This document shows, piece by piece, positions 1-10,310 of a stretch of 64,000 nt of DNA. The notes beneath the pieces are model-generated. The model saw only the letters and a program-made list of their open reading frames with translations. It was not told the DNA's origin and did no database searches. How positions within the stretch are numbered: position 1 is the stretch's first letter; the number at the start of each line of letters is the position of its first letter. This DNA comes from Parietichytrium sp. I65-24A (taxonomy: Eukaryota > Sar > Bigyra > Thraustochytrida > Thraustochytriidae): NCBI GenBank assembly GCA_012862575.1, contig BLSF01000012.1:558001-622000 (forward strand), in the 5' to 3' direction. The translations under genes were made by a program, and so were the position numbers.

Positions 1-297
1 TTTTCCATGTTGCTCTTGATGCTCTCAGGCTGCCTTGGCGCACCAACTTCAGCATCGACACCCCACACCCCACACCCATCCCTAACTCTAACCATCTCTA
101 ACCTTCGGGCGATTAAACATCACTCACCCATCCACCACATTCCGAGTGAGCGCCAAAGTCACGTGTAACTCGCGTCTGTTCGCAGCCCTTGTCTTTTGAA
201 GCAGAAAACGGGAATACGGAGTGCAGAGTGCAGAGTGCAGAGTGGATTAACAGGGCATAGAGAGCGGAGAGCAGAGAGCAGCAGGATCGCGTCGAGG
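1..297. other. Left-edge non-coding stretch upstream of PPWD1
   Basis: I see no gene here. It holds C/A-rich simple sequence (CCCCACACC-type, about 60-80) and a short direct repeat of GCAGAGT units around 225-242. The reading frame of the next gene stays open back to about 196 but has no ATG before 298, so this is read as its 5' leader and promoter region. Confidence 0.5.
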
Positions 298-2316
298 ATG
301 AAGCGCGACTCGGGCTCCCGCAGCAGCTCGCCGCGGTCAAAACGTGCGCGGGACGATCCGGAGGAGCAAGCGAACCGGTCAGAGTCGTCGTCTGATTCTG
401 AAGATGAGGCTGGGCCAAAACCGGCGGCGCTGAGCATCCAAGCCCGGAAGGCGCAGGCGCAGGAGCAGCTGCGGGCAGAGAGAGAAGCGCTGACAAAGCT
501 GTACCTGGAAAGGCTGCCGAACGGGGAGCTGTACGAGAAGAGCTACATGCACAGGACGCAGGTGGTGCATACGTTGGTGTCGACTGCATGCAGCTTCATC
601 GTAACGGCGAGCGCGGACGGGCAGCTCAAGTTTTGGAAGATTATGAAACAGGAGGTCATGTTTGTCAAAATGTACCAGGCCCATTTGGAAGGCATTACGT
701 CACTGTCCAAGAGCGTGGATGAGCTGCGCATTTGCAGCACGTCCACGGATAAGCACATCAAGGTGTTTGATGTGAACGGGTTCGACATGATCAACATCAT
801 TGAAACGGGCGTGACGCCGTCGTGCAGCACTTGGTTACGATCCAAGCCTTCACACATGTGCAAGCACTGGATCGCCGTCGCAGATCGAGAGTCTCCAAAA
901 ATCGTGCTTTATGACTGTGAAGGAAGTGGCGAATTGCTTGCAGAGGTCAACATACACAACAAGCCGGTGACTTGCATGGCGTACAACCCTCAAGCACACT
1001 GCGTAATTAGCGGCGATGCCGCAGGATTTGTGGAGTACTGGACGAATGAGGACGGTGGAAAGGATTTCTCATTTCCGAAAGGTGGTGGTGACCGCGAAAA
1101 TGCAAAAATAACCTTTTCGTACAAGATGGAGACGGACCTTTTTGAGCTCTGCAAGAAGAAAACCTGGCCTCTAGGGATATCCATAGCTCAGGACGGATCA
1201 AAATTTGCTCTCACCTGCGCGAGCGGTATGATATATGTTTATAAGTTCTCCTCAGGCGTAGTGTCGAGCAAGTTTGACGAGTCGCTAGAACAAATTGAGC
1301 ACAAGGCTGAAAGGGGTGAAGTGGTGTGCCCCGGCATCGACGACGTCGACCTTGGGCGCAGAATGGCGTTGGAAAATATCTATTTAGAGAAAGTGCGCAT
1401 GCACGAGGCGCCGCTGTCCATCGCTGTCTTCGACGAGTCTGGTACTTTCATTATTTTACCAACTCTTGCTGGCATCAAGATAATCAATTTAGATTCCGGT
1501 GAGACAAGTCGAATTCTTGGCAAACTCGAAGCTACCGAGCGTTTTGCAGCGCTGAGTGTTTACCAAGGAGTTCCAAAGGTCGACTACCAGATGCAGCGGG
1601 CTTTGAAAGGAGCCGACAAATCGGCTCGCGGTGACGGTAGCGGGAGCAACAATGCCAACAAGGTGCAGCCCATAATTGTTTGTGCGTCCTTTACCAAGGA
1701 ACGGTTCTACTTGTTTACCGATCGGGAGCCGTCTATGGAAGACGAGTCGCGAGACGTCTTCAACGAACGCCTTGACGTTGGTCAAGCTGCAAAGGCTAAA
1801 GGCTGGAAGCCTGGGACCGGGCCCAAAATTCTCGCGCAACAGGCCACGATTCACACGACGATGGGGGACATTGTCGTCAAGTTGTTTCCGAATGAAACGC
1901 CGAGAACAGTGGAGAACTTTGGCACTCATGCGTCCAAGGGTTATTATGATGGACTTATCTTTCACCGAGTAATAAAAGGGTTCATGATTCAAGGAGGTTG
2001 CCCAGACGGCGATGGGACTGGGGGGGAGTCGATTTGGGGCGGCAATTTTGAGGATGAGATCAACACAAAAGTTCTGCGCCACGATCGGCCATTCACTCTC
2101 TCCATGGCAAACGCGGGGCCTGACACGAACGGCTCACAATTTTTTATCACCACAGTAGCCACGCCCTGGCTGGACGGCAAGCACACGGTATTTGGCCGCG
2201 TCATTCGCGGCGCCGATGTAGTGGCCGAGATAGAGAAGGTGAAGGTATCAAGCACTGACAAGCCCCTAGAGCCTGTTAAAATTCTCAGCATCTCCACGAG
2301 CGTTGTCGCGCCTTGA
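298..2316 (+). CDS. PPWD1: PPWD1-type WD40-repeat cyclophilin (peptidyl-prolyl isomerase)
   Basis: A 672-aa protein close in length and architecture to the spliceosome-associated cyclophilin PPWD1 (about 646 aa in human). A charged, Ser/Arg-rich N-terminus with a KRAR-type basic motif is followed by a WD40 propeller (about residues 85-480) and a C-terminal cyclophilin domain (about 516-672). In the isomerase domain the catalytic Arg is present in [13 protein letters not shown] (R557), as are NGSQFFI and the cyclosporin-site Trp in WLDGKH (W624), so it should be active. The family catalyses proline cis-trans isomerisation and acts in the nucleus on spliceosomal complexes. The first in-frame ATG is at 298; the frame is open upstream but without an ATG. 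No intron is needed. Identification is strong. Confidence 0.93.
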   Translation: MKRDSGSRSSSPRSKRARDDPEEQANRSESSSDSEDEAGPKPAALSIQARKAQAQEQLRAEREALTKLYLERLPNGELYEKSYMHRTQVVHTLVSTACSFIVTASADGQLKFWKIMKQEVMFVKMYQAHLEGITSLSKSVDELRICSTSTDKHIKVFDVNGFDMINIIETGVTPSCSTWLRSKPSHMCKHWIAVADRESPKIVLYDCEGSGELLAEVNIHNKPVTCMAYNPQAHCVISGDAAGFVEYWTNEDGGKDFSFPKGGGDRENAKITFSYKMETDLFELCKKKTWPLGISIAQDGSKFALTCASGMIYVYKFSSGVVSSKFDESLEQIEHKAERGEVVCPGIDDVDLGRRMALENIYLEKVRMHEAPLSIAVFDESGTFIILPTLAGIKIINLDSGETSRILGKLEATERFAALSVYQGVPKVDYQMQRALKGADKSARGDGSGSNNANKVQPIIVCASFTKERFYLFTDREPSMEDESRDVFNERLDVGQAAKAKGWKPGTGPKILAQQATIHTTMGDIVVKLFPNETPRTVENFGTHASKGYYDGLIFHRVIKGFMIQGGCPDGDGTGGESIWGGNFEDEINTKVLRHDRPFTLSMANAGPDTNGSQFFITTVATPWLDGKHTVFGRVIRGADVVAEIEKVKVSSTDKPLEPVKILSISTSVVAP

Positions 2317-2874
2317 GCCACCCAAAAACACGCCTTTCGCCTGCTCGCCACGTACCTGCTTCCCTGCCTGCTTAAAAACAACGACCTCAAAGCAGGCTAC
2401 GACAATGTCGATATCCAATCCCAAAACAAGAAATTCATTGCCTGCCAATCCCTCGGCGCGAGCAACGCTCGCATTCACCAGTATCTTCAAAGTCAATCCA
2501 CTCAACGATCCAAACCAGCTTTCTGCCTTTTCCCTCTATCCTCAATCAACATTTCACGCTCCGCATCGAGAGAGACATCGAGGCCATTCGAGGCCCCACC
2601 AAAGTAAAGGTTTCCAACACAACACAATTTTTCCACCTCAAAGAAGAAAGTTAAACCCCGCCGTCCCTGTCTCTACCATTTCTAGTAATGGTACTAAACC
2701 ATCGCTGCCACCACACTTAAAAAAGAGTCACATTGGCGTCCTCATGCGCCAAGCCTCTGAGATCATCTGAGATCTCTGAGATGTGGGTGGGTAAGTGTTC
2801 ACTGAAGCAAGAAGACGGAGAGGTAAGGCAAAGAAACAAAGAAGCAAAGAAGAGGGCGAACAGACGGTGGCGCA
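2317..2874. other. Spacer between PPWD1 and the MED20 candidate
   Basis: No convincing gene. A 155-codon open frame at 2303-2770 lacks an ATG at its start and has low-complexity composition. A short imperfect inverted and direct repeat of GAGATCTCTGAG type lies near 2755-2782. Presumed 3' UTR of PPWD1 and promoter of the next gene. Confidence 0.4.
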
Positions 2875-3599
2875 ATGAGCTACACGTGGCATTGGGAGAC
2901 TCGTAGCGAGTCGCAGGACTTGGAGAGCGTGAGGCAGGAGATCATCAAGCTTGATCGCGGGCTAGTGGTGGAGAGCGAGGAGAATAAGCCACAGCCGTGG
3001 AAGCTAAAGTGCGCGCTGCTGTTCCGGCGAAAGGGGAAAGAGACCAAGGAGTCGCGCCAGCGAGCAATGGCGAGACGAACAAAATATTTCGCGTAGAGTC
3101 TCCGAGCGGATGGCCGCTGGAGGAGGTGCTCATTCTCCCGGGAAGGAAGCTGGCGAACAACCCTGCAAATCCTGGGCAAGCGACCGGGCCAGGCGGCGCG
3201 AGTGCTGCAAGCGTGAATGTTCCGCACAAGGTCCTGCAGGCGAGCAAAGCAATTCAAGCGCTGCCGTTTTATTCCGAATTCGCGCCTCGAAAGGAAATTG
3301 TGGTAGAAGGGCAGACGTTTGTCATAGGCGACTTTCAGATTAATTTGGGCGTGTGCAGGGTGGCGCCTCTCGCTTACGTGGTTGTGCAGGCGAGGCATCT
3401 TCCCTGCGAGCTTAAACTTAATGCGGCAGCATATCAAAGTGTCGGTGACGCCATCGGCATCGGGCGGAAGTTTCCAAACCACGCGGTTATACCTCATTTC
3501 GAGGATTATAGTGACATTCTTCCTGATTCCTACGGACCGATGCATCAAGCTATTGAAGCTGTTGAGCTTTTCGCCACACTGATGACCACTCTGCAGTAG
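2875..3599 (+). CDS. MED20: Probable Mediator complex subunit 20, with a frame change near 3010-3065
   Basis: Two overlapping open frames together look like MED20, a Mediator head subunit that bridges activators to RNA polymerase II. The first starts at ATG 2875 (SYTWHWETRSESQDLESV...) and stops at 3096. The second is open from about 2997 to 3599 and has no usable ATG of its own. The second frame carries the recognisable core: NKIFRVESPSGWPL, then VEGQTFVIGDFQINLGV, then a final SYGPMHQAIEAVELF. This resembles the MED20 'YCDFLVKVG...' strand and its terminal 'YGPADTMVQYMELF' segment from memory of the family. The frames could be joined by a 56-nt GT-AG intron (3009-3064) or by correcting a one-base error. 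MED18 is a less good alternative. The family call is moderate; the exon structure is unresolved. Confidence 0.5.
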
Positions 3600-4319
3600 C
3601 TCGAACACATTGGCGCACGATCCCTTTTGTGTCCTGACCACCGACTGAGAAAACGCATTGTATATCCAAATCGTCGTTGCAGGGAAAGGGGTGATTTATG
3701 ACACTTTTACTATTTTCGCGAGGCGCGCGAACCTTTGTCTCCACCCCGTGTTAACTCGATGTGTCGGCGGGTCTTGTAGTTCTAAGAGACCACTTCTGAT
3801 AGCGGGGTACCTCTTTCGTTGTTTTTAAAAGGCTCTCTCTGTAACCAACTTTCAACTCTCCTTTTCAAATCGACGCCCGGGGGTGCATACAAGAAAGAAT
3901 CTCACCTGAACTCGTCTCAAGTTAGAATCGCTTTTACAATTTTGCTCAATCCATCAATCAAACAAGAACTCGCAGTCGTACATACACTCTATCATCCTAT
4001 CATCCAAAATCGCCACGCCAAACGCCAACATCAATCAGTTCAGCTCCTCTTCTGAAGGGTAATACACCTCTGGGTACTGTGAGTACATAATAGTATGGAG
4101 AAGATCGAACGCCATTCTTAACCACATAGAGCATTTTCCTTGAGAGTGCAGGGGAGGGCCAGTCCAGCTCTGAGTCCCGAACACCACGTAGGTCCGCGCT
4201 TCTGCGAGTACGCTCTTGCGCTAAGGCCAGGTATCGGAGGAGTTCAGAGGTGGCCCAGAAGCTGAGAAGCTGAGATAGCTGAGATAGCTGAGAAAGTGGT
4301 AATTAGCGAAGGTGGGACC
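3600..4319. other. Spacer upstream of the two-TM protein
   Basis: About 720 bp with no supported gene. Immediately before the next start codon lies a small tandem repeat of GCTGAGA(TA) units (about 4259-4294), which would fall in the 5' leader of the gene at 4320. Confidence 0.4.
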
Positions 4320-4931
4320 ATGTTGGAGTTCGAGCCGCTGGAGGTAGAGGACTATGGAGACTCGAATCTGAACCTTTTGACGGACTCTGGAACGCTGTTC
4401 CCCGGAGGAACGCAAGTGTTTCCGTCCAAGTACAATTTTCAGCGGAGGGTGTGGCTGCTGAGCGGCGGCGCAGGCGCGTTCACGGTGCTGTGTCTGACAA
4501 TAGCTATCATCGCAGGTTTCGAGACCTCGGCGAGGAGCAAGCTTGCGTCGGCGTTTTTGATAGTCATGTTTGTGGGCGACATTGTGATGCTAGGTGTTGG
4601 TTACTTCTGGCACAAGCAGGACTATCTGACGTACTGCGATAAGGTGAGCCACGGGCTGTGGCTGGAAGGGGTGTTTGTGTTCTCCACAGGCGACGTCGTC
4701 ATTCGGTTCAACTCGATGCTCAAGAGAATGGAAATGGAGTTTGACAGTGGGTCCATCACAAGTGCTGTGCCTTCAGACGCTGAGAACAAGCTTATTATCA
4801 ACTATACGGATCAGCTCAGCGGCAGGGCCAGATCGTTTGTGCTCAATTGTGTTGAGCTCACAGAGACACCATCGAATATCGCCCAGTGTATCAACGCTCG
4901 AGGCGACTCAACTGACGAATACCGGCCATGA
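4320..4931 (+). CDS. Small protein with two predicted membrane segments, unknown function
   Basis: A 203-aa protein starting at ATG 4320 (MLEFEPLEVEDYG). The upstream part of the frame begins with a GTG and was not used. The acidic N-terminus is followed by two hydrophobic segments, about residues 45-65 (WLLSGGAGAFTVLCLTIAII) and 72-95 (KLASAFLIVMFVGDIVMLGV), and a soluble tail of about 105 residues. That tail contains a beta-strand-like pattern (GDVVIRFNSMLKRMEMEFD). There is no signal peptide and both termini are probably cytosolic. I do not recognise a family. The overall shape, a hairpin anchor followed by a small globular tail, resembles organelle-contact or PH-like membrane adaptors, but this is only a shape argument. 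Confidence 0.6.
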   Translation: MLEFEPLEVEDYGDSNLNLLTDSGTLFPGGTQVFPSKYNFQRRVWLLSGGAGAFTVLCLTIAIIAGFETSARSKLASAFLIVMFVGDIVMLGVGYFWHKQDYLTYCDKVSHGLWLEGVFVFSTGDVVIRFNSMLKRMEMEFDSGSITSAVPSDAENKLIINYTDQLSGRARSFVLNCVELTETPSNIAQCINARGDSTDEYRP

Positions 4932-5373
4932 GCATCCATGAGTCATCTATGTACTGCTCCCTTTTTGTAAATAAGATAGAATTAATTCTCAGTTCGATGC
5001 TCTTCTTTTTTTCCCCTTTCAGAGAAAGGATTTTCAACCTAACCTGCTCCGAACACAGAACAAAGGTCAACATTTTAAAGAGATCCGCAGCAAGCCCACA
5101 CTTAACAGTCCATTGACCATGTACCGGTACAATACTCACTGTCGTGCCGGTTCTCGTTTTCTCCACGCAAGTTTGCTGGGTGGTTAGATCAGATTTGATA
5201 GCTGCCAAATCAATAAATAGACAAGAGAGACCTGATCACAAAGCGGCCTCGGTCGCAGGCGGAAGTGGTGTTCACAGGCGTAGCGAGAGTAGCGAGGGTC
5301 GCTTTAGGAAAAAATGGGGGTGCCAGAGCTTCACACGAGGTTGAGGTCGCGTTGCACGCTGCTTTCGATTTTT
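4932..5373. other. Spacer and left flank of the transposon
   Basis: No gene seen. The stretch from about 5221 to the transposase stop (5374) may belong to the mobile element: a sequence at 5221-5234 matches, with two mismatches, the reverse complement of 7487-7500 beyond the other end of the transposase gene. Confidence 0.35.
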
Positions 5374-7348
5374 TTACAAGGAGTGCTGTGGATTGACGGT
5401 GGGACTCGATGTCTCCGTGCTTTTGCACAGGTTAGGTTTCCTGAGTTGCCCATTGTTTATACCATTGAGAAACATTGAGACTTGCAGAGCTGGGTAGATC
5501 AAATCAATCTGGTGTAAGGGAATTTCGCGCCGAAACCAACGGAAGGACTTAAGTTGGGCAAAGGCGCGCTCGACTTCGATTCGCGGACTACTTGTGGGGT
5601 AAGCATGTTCAGTTTCCTCTGGAGTAAACACGTCGTCCTTTGATGTTTGCCTTGGAGGTGTGTACAGTTTGCACCCATTATTGCCAAGAAGATGAGACAC
5701 TGTAAAGCCGCGATCTGCCACTACCACTTGACCGCGGTGCGCACATTGATCACAAAACCCGGAAACCTCTGTGAGCTTCGGGTCAGTAATGCTTCCTGGA
5801 TACACGTCAGACATATAGCACAACGTGCCACTAGAAGCCACCGCTCCAAGAGCCTTCACTGTTGAATAGCTCTTGTGCGCGGAGTGAAAACTCTTCTGTG
5901 CTTGCTTGTCCTCTGGTGTTTGCACTCGAAACTCCACTGTGTCAAGAAAATACGATACGGTTCCACCAAACTTTTGTTTCAGCGAGGCAGGGCATGTTGC
6001 TTCCAAGTCTTCCTTTCGCAAGGGGGGAAACAAAAGTCGCCCAAGATGATATATCGACATGATGGCTAGCTCGAAACAGCTTCGCACTTGCCATGTCGAT
6101 ACTGAAAAGACCTGAGCAGCACAGTCTTCCGTCACTCCTGTTCTAAAAACAAACAACCCAATAAAGACTTTATCATGCAAAGTCAAATTCGAGCGATTTG
6201 CACGAGTTCTCGGGGTTGACGTATCGCCATCGCCATCGCCATCGCCATCGCCATCGCCATCGCCATCGCCATCGCCATCCGTTTCATCATTCGTGTAGGC
6301 AGCCCATGCCTCTCTCGACATAACTTTATCGTCCCCTAAAATCTGCATCAGGTGAACAAGTGCATTAAAACTACTTGCGAGCCTTACCCCAGTCATCGAT
6401 CGAAGGCCTTCCACAAGTTTTGGGTTCTCAAGAACTGTTTCCCAACGCAGACCCTCCCATGAGGCTTCCATGCACTTTGGTAAAGTTTCGTTCGTGACTT
6501 TTTCGATTTCGTCCTCCAACTTCTCCACCTTCATCTTAAGTTCGCCAACTTCCTCCCTCCTCCGGGCTTCAAGCTCTTCCCGCATCGTTCGGAACGCAAC
6601 TACTGCTTTGGGCACCAAAGTGGCTAATTTGCATCGCTCGTTTTCGAGATCAATTGCAAACTTCTCTCGCGATTGCCCCAACTCGAGTTCTCGAAGAGCA
6701 ATTTTGTTCTTGGCGGCACGTAGCTCCTCTTCAATTCCATGCAGATGCGAGTACTTTTCCTCCATCGTAGATTGAAATTGCTTTAGGTGAGATAAGGCAC
6801 GCTGGTGTCCAGCAAGGCTGGTCTCCAACTTAGTCAGCGCTAACTCAATTTTTGACTTCCTCTTTTTCCCTTGTTTTGCAGGACTAGGTGGCGTCAAGGT
6901 CGAGTGCGTTCGCTTGAGCAAAGAGCTGGAACCAGACGGAACTGTGACAACTTCTTGCCACTCATGGGAGTTCCACACGGCCTGGACGCCTGGCGGAGGC
7001 GGACTCTGCTTCGTTTCCGATAAAATGATAGAGTTCACGACCCAACCGGGTTCTTTTCGTTTAGCATTTCTACTGAAGTCCTCCTCGTTTTTCCATCGGA
7101 AGGACTCGGGCCGCAAGTGCCAGTACAGAAACCTTGCTTGGTCTTCTCTCCAAAGTTGCGCTCTCGCCATTCCAAAGCTTCTTCTTGATACGTTCTCTAT
7201 CTCTTTGTGCGGCCTCAGAGTTGCCTGTTGGCATACTAAACGTTCGTTTATCGGCTTCAGCAGGCACAGCTGCATCTCGCGCCCGAGCACACCATGCCAG
7301 CAAACAATCGCAAGAATCGAACGTTCGTTTCCCTGTTCTCTTCGCCAT
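5374..7348 (-). CDS. THAP-like/HTH_Tnp_4/DDE_Tnp_4 transposase with an N-terminal frame break
   Basis: The main frame (from 7386 downward, 670 codons) has a central coiled coil (about codons 180-300), a GATGGC-repeat-encoded Asp-Gly tract, a helix-turn-helix (LTLHDKVFIGLFVFRTG, codon 401 on) and a DDE_Tnp_4 nuclease. All three acidic residues are visible: D in FLDTVEF (about 5941-5943), D in VADRGF (about 5713-5715) and E in RIEVERAF (about 5569-5571). The natural ATG (7346-7348) lies in a different frame, where MAKRTGKRTF...CDCLLAWC...RTFSMP looks like the start of a THAP zinc finger. Its second half (WHLRPESF) is in the main frame and lacks the expected Cys. The gene therefore needs a frame change around 7150-7200: decay, an intron or an error. 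Such THAP plus DDE_Tnp_4 proteins mobilise IS4EU/ISL2EU-like DNA transposons. Confidence 0.75.
6223..6279. repeat. ATCGCC hexanucleotide microsatellite inside the transposase
   Basis: About 9.5 copies of ATCGCC on the plus strand, encoding an alternating Asp-Gly tract in the transposase on the minus strand. It sits between the coiled coil and the helix-turn-helix, where it would act as a flexible acidic linker. Its length is expected to vary between copies. Confidence 0.95.
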
Positions 7349-7500
7349 TTTCTCGCGCACAAGCCGCTGTAAGCGATCTGCGCCACACGTACAGCTGCTC
7401 AATTAATTTCAGAATTCAGAATCTGACAAAATCTGGGTACTAACAGGGGCGTCCATGTTGATAGGTAAAATTCAAGGTATTACTCACAGGTCTCAATTGT

Positions 7501-8414
7501 CTTTGCTTCGATGAGTTGATTTGAGTTGATTGAGCCCGAACGAGTTCATTACCGTGACGGTACTCACAGTACCTGTACGTACTCGGTGCTGAGTACCACT
7601 GGTACTGTACTCAGTACCAATCCAAATTCCGCAATGAATGCGCCCAAGGCGCTCAAATCTTTGGGGAAGTAAGTTAGTCTCTCAATCTGGCAGTGAATTC
7701 CGGTCCACGTCCACGCCATCGTGGGTGCATACTCTCTGTATCCTTTATTATACACAACTATTATCTCCGAGGAGTCCACTTTTGTGAGGGATGCAAAACG
7801 ACGCAGTCCACTCATGCCCCCCAGTTCCGCTACTTCTCGCACGATGCATTCTACCGTGTGGCAGCCCACACATCGGCGCAGTGCTTCTTACGCGACACCG
7901 CGCAGCGCAGGCGTCTGCGGATTAGTGCAATACGCAATGCGCAATGCTGCCCTGGCAAAAGATAGCTTCTAACTCATAGCCTATTTATTTCATACTGCAG
8001 TTTAGAGTTTTAGAGATAGGTCAGAGTGCCACAGTGGAGAACGAGGAGGACGTGGATCAATAAGCTTACTTGCACAGAACGTAAGCTCAGCTCAGAAGAT
8101 TCTCACTCACTCACTCTCAACAATCAATCAATCAATCAATCAACAGATCCACTTACATACAATCTGTACTGGTGTACTGGTGTAGCAGGCGCAAGTTCGC
8201 CGACAAGAGCGAGAGCGAAAGCGGAGTGAGAAAGTGAGAGAGTGCAGAGGAAACAGAGCCATCAAAATCGGGAGCGACGTCTGGGAGAGAATATCGCTGG
8301 CGGCGCTGGAAAACTGGATAGGAAGCGGAAGTACGCAGCGCGGCATCCGTGCGTGGCGAAGGGAGATCGGGAAGCGAGGTGAAGAGACGGCCTGGGCATA
8401 GCGCGAGAAGAAAG
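7501..8414. other. Spacer upstream of pyruvate kinase, with a GTAC-rich palindromic cluster
   Basis: No gene supported. At 7557-7620 there is a dense cluster of overlapping GTAC and AGTAC/GTACT palindromes able to form hairpins. At 8121-8143 lies an (AATC)n microsatellite. The 170 bp before the ATG at 8415 are purine-rich (GAGAG/AAAG), a composition also seen upstream of several other genes in the window. The frame of pyruvate kinase is open upstream of 8415 but without an ATG. Confidence 0.5.
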
Positions 8415-10031
8415 ATGGCGGAAACGAACACGTTGAAGAACAGCAACATCACGCTGGAGAGTATTCTGACTCCGGCGAAGAATGAGCGCAAGACGAAGGT
8501 GGTGTGCACGATCGGGCCGAGCTGCTGGAGCAAGGAGATGCTCATGAACCTGATCGACGCAGGAATGAACGTGGCGAGGCTCAACTTCTCTCACGGGGAC
8601 CACAAGGTGCACGCAAACACTGTGGCAAACATTAGGGCTGCGGCTGCTGAAAAGAATGCCAATATTGCGATCATGCTTGACACGAAAGGCCCGGAAATCC
8701 GGACCGGATTTCTGGAGAATGAAAAGGCCGTAGAGCTCAAGAAAGGGTCTCTGGTGGAAATCACCACCGACTACGACTTTAAAGGGAACTCGTCCAAGAT
8801 CAGCTGCAGCTACAAGAAGTTACCGCAGTCAACCAAAGTAGGATCGACAATCTTGTGCGCAGACGGCTCGCTCACCATGAAAGTGACAGAGATTCGTGAA
8901 ACCTCCGTGGTCGTCGAGATGCTCAACACTGGCGTACTTGGGGAGCGCAAAAACATGAACTTGCCAGGTATTATCGTTGACCTGCCGACAATTACAGAGA
9001 AAGACAAGGACGACCTGCAAAACTTTGCCGTTCTGCTTGGTATCGACATTGTCGCGGCCTCGTTCATCCGTCGCCCCTCCGACATCCAAACAATTCGTGA
9101 CACCCTAGGCCCGCGAGGACGCAATATCAAGATCATCGCGAAAATCGAGAACCAGGAGGGCCTCGAGAACTTTGACTCGATTTTGGAGGCTACCGACGGC
9201 ATCATGGTCGCTCGTGGTGATCTTGGCATGGAGATCCCCGCCGAGAAGGTGTTTTTGGCGCAAAAGCTCATGATACGAAAGTGCAACATCGCCGGAAAGC
9301 CAGTCATCACAGCCACCCAGATGCTTGAGAGTATGATCAAGAACCCAAGGCCTACCCGCGCAGAGTGCACCGACGTTGCAAACGCTGTCTTGGATGGCAC
9401 CGACGCTGTCATGTTGAGTGGTGAGACCGCTGGCGGTGACTGGCCCATCGAGGCATGCACAATCATGGCAAGCATCTGTCGCGAGGCCGAAGGTGCGGTG
9501 AACTGCGATAAGCTCTATGTTGCCATGAGAAACACTGTCAACCTCGCCAAGATGGGCGAGCCGCTCAGTACCACCGAAGCGATCGGCAGCTCCGCAGTCA
9601 AAACCTCGATTGACATGCAAGCCAAGATGATCGTGGTGCTAACGGAGACCGGAACCACACCCCGCTTGGTTGCTAAATATCGCCCATCCGTTCCAATTTT
9701 GATTCTCACCGCCGACCCCATGATTGCACGCCAATGCAGTGGAATCTTGCGCGGCGCGAGAGCAGAGTGTATCGGATCCATGATTGGTACCAACTCGATC
9801 CTTTACCGTGCAGCATCGATCGGAGTAGATCTCGGCTACGTGCGCCCAGGTGACCTGATTATCGCTGTGCACGGGATGCGCGACGCTCAGTCTGGAGCAA
9901 CCAATCAGCTCAAGGTCCTCGAAGTCCCAAACACAACCGACCTCCCATCCGTTCAGTCGAGCAATCCATACAACATGGCGGAGGACGCTGATGAAGAGGT
10001 GGACCCAGACCTCCAGGATCTCTTGGAATAA
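8415..10031 (+). CDS. PYK: Pyruvate kinase
   Basis: A 538-aa pyruvate kinase of usual eukaryotic length, catalysing phosphoenolpyruvate + ADP to pyruvate + ATP in glycolysis. Visible signatures include KVVCTIGPSCWSKE near the N-terminus, NFSHGDH, LDTKGPEIRTG, the active-site IIAKIENQEG (K243), MVARGDLGMEIP (264-275), TATQMLESM, and LSGETAGGDWP of the A domain. The C-terminal allosteric domain is present, followed by an acidic tail (EDADEEVDPDLQDLLE) beyond the usual fold. There is no obvious transit peptide, so it is probably cytosolic. The start is the ATG at 8415; upstream in-frame codons begin with GTG. It is intronless with strongly biased codon choice late in the gene, as expected for a highly expressed gene. 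Confidence 0.97.
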   Translation: MAETNTLKNSNITLESILTPAKNERKTKVVCTIGPSCWSKEMLMNLIDAGMNVARLNFSHGDHKVHANTVANIRAAAAEKNANIAIMLDTKGPEIRTGFLENEKAVELKKGSLVEITTDYDFKGNSSKISCSYKKLPQSTKVGSTILCADGSLTMKVTEIRETSVVVEMLNTGVLGERKNMNLPGIIVDLPTITEKDKDDLQNFAVLLGIDIVAASFIRRPSDIQTIRDTLGPRGRNIKIIAKIENQEGLENFDSILEATDGIMVARGDLGMEIPAEKVFLAQKLMIRKCNIAGKPVITATQMLESMIKNPRPTRAECTDVANAVLDGTDAVMLSGETAGGDWPIEACTIMASICREAEGAVNCDKLYVAMRNTVNLAKMGEPLSTTEAIGSSAVKTSIDMQAKMIVVLTETGTTPRLVAKYRPSVPILILTADPMIARQCSGILRGARAECIGSMIGTNSILYRAASIGVDLGYVRPGDLIIAVHGMRDAQSGATNQLKVLEVPNTTDLPSVQSSNPYNMAEDADEEVDPDLQDLLE

Positions 10032-10310
10032 TTACATATTTATACGCAGCTTCGTTTCACAAATTTATGAATGTCTTCGCATCCTCTCAACCAATTTATC
10101 GCCTTCCAAAAGAAGCTACTCTTGCTGACGGGAATCCATAAACTCCGAAAGATTTCCTTCCCTTCCTTAGTATTCACAATAGCTCATACTCTAAAACTAT
10201 CCGTTGGTTTAGAGGTCACGCTGTTTATCGTCGGAGTGGGGAAAACACATCGCTCCCAGCCGTGCGAAATCGGATCAGGAAGGTTGGAAGGTGGTAATGC
10301 ACGCAACAGG

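Larger units (their letters stand above)
5221..7500 (-). mobile_element. Candidate THAP/DDE_Tnp_4 DNA transposon with possible short terminal inverted repeats
   Basis: The element is defined by its transposase gene (5374-7348, minus strand). Candidate ends are ACAAGAGAGACCTG at 5221-5234 and, in inverse orientation at 7487-7500, ACAATTGAGACCTG: 12 of 14 positions match. They lie roughly symmetrically, 153 bp and about 150 bp outside the gene. A match of this quality could arise by chance in a few hundred bases, and I see no clear target-site duplication, so the boundaries are tentative. The presence of a transposase is secure. Confidence 0.35.

Noticed and set aside
60-110. CCCTAACTCTAACC-like sequence near the left edge, considered as telomere-like repeat
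   Set aside because: Only two or three irregular units embedded in other C/A-rich sequence; no regular array.
2303-2770. 155-codon open frame overlapping the end of PPWD1
   Set aside because: Non-ATG start, low-complexity content and position in the expected 3' UTR.
3009-3096. 88-nt GT-AG intron in the MED20 candidate
   Set aside because: It removes the stop but leads into the wrong frame, losing the conserved core; the 56-nt alternative fits the frame better.
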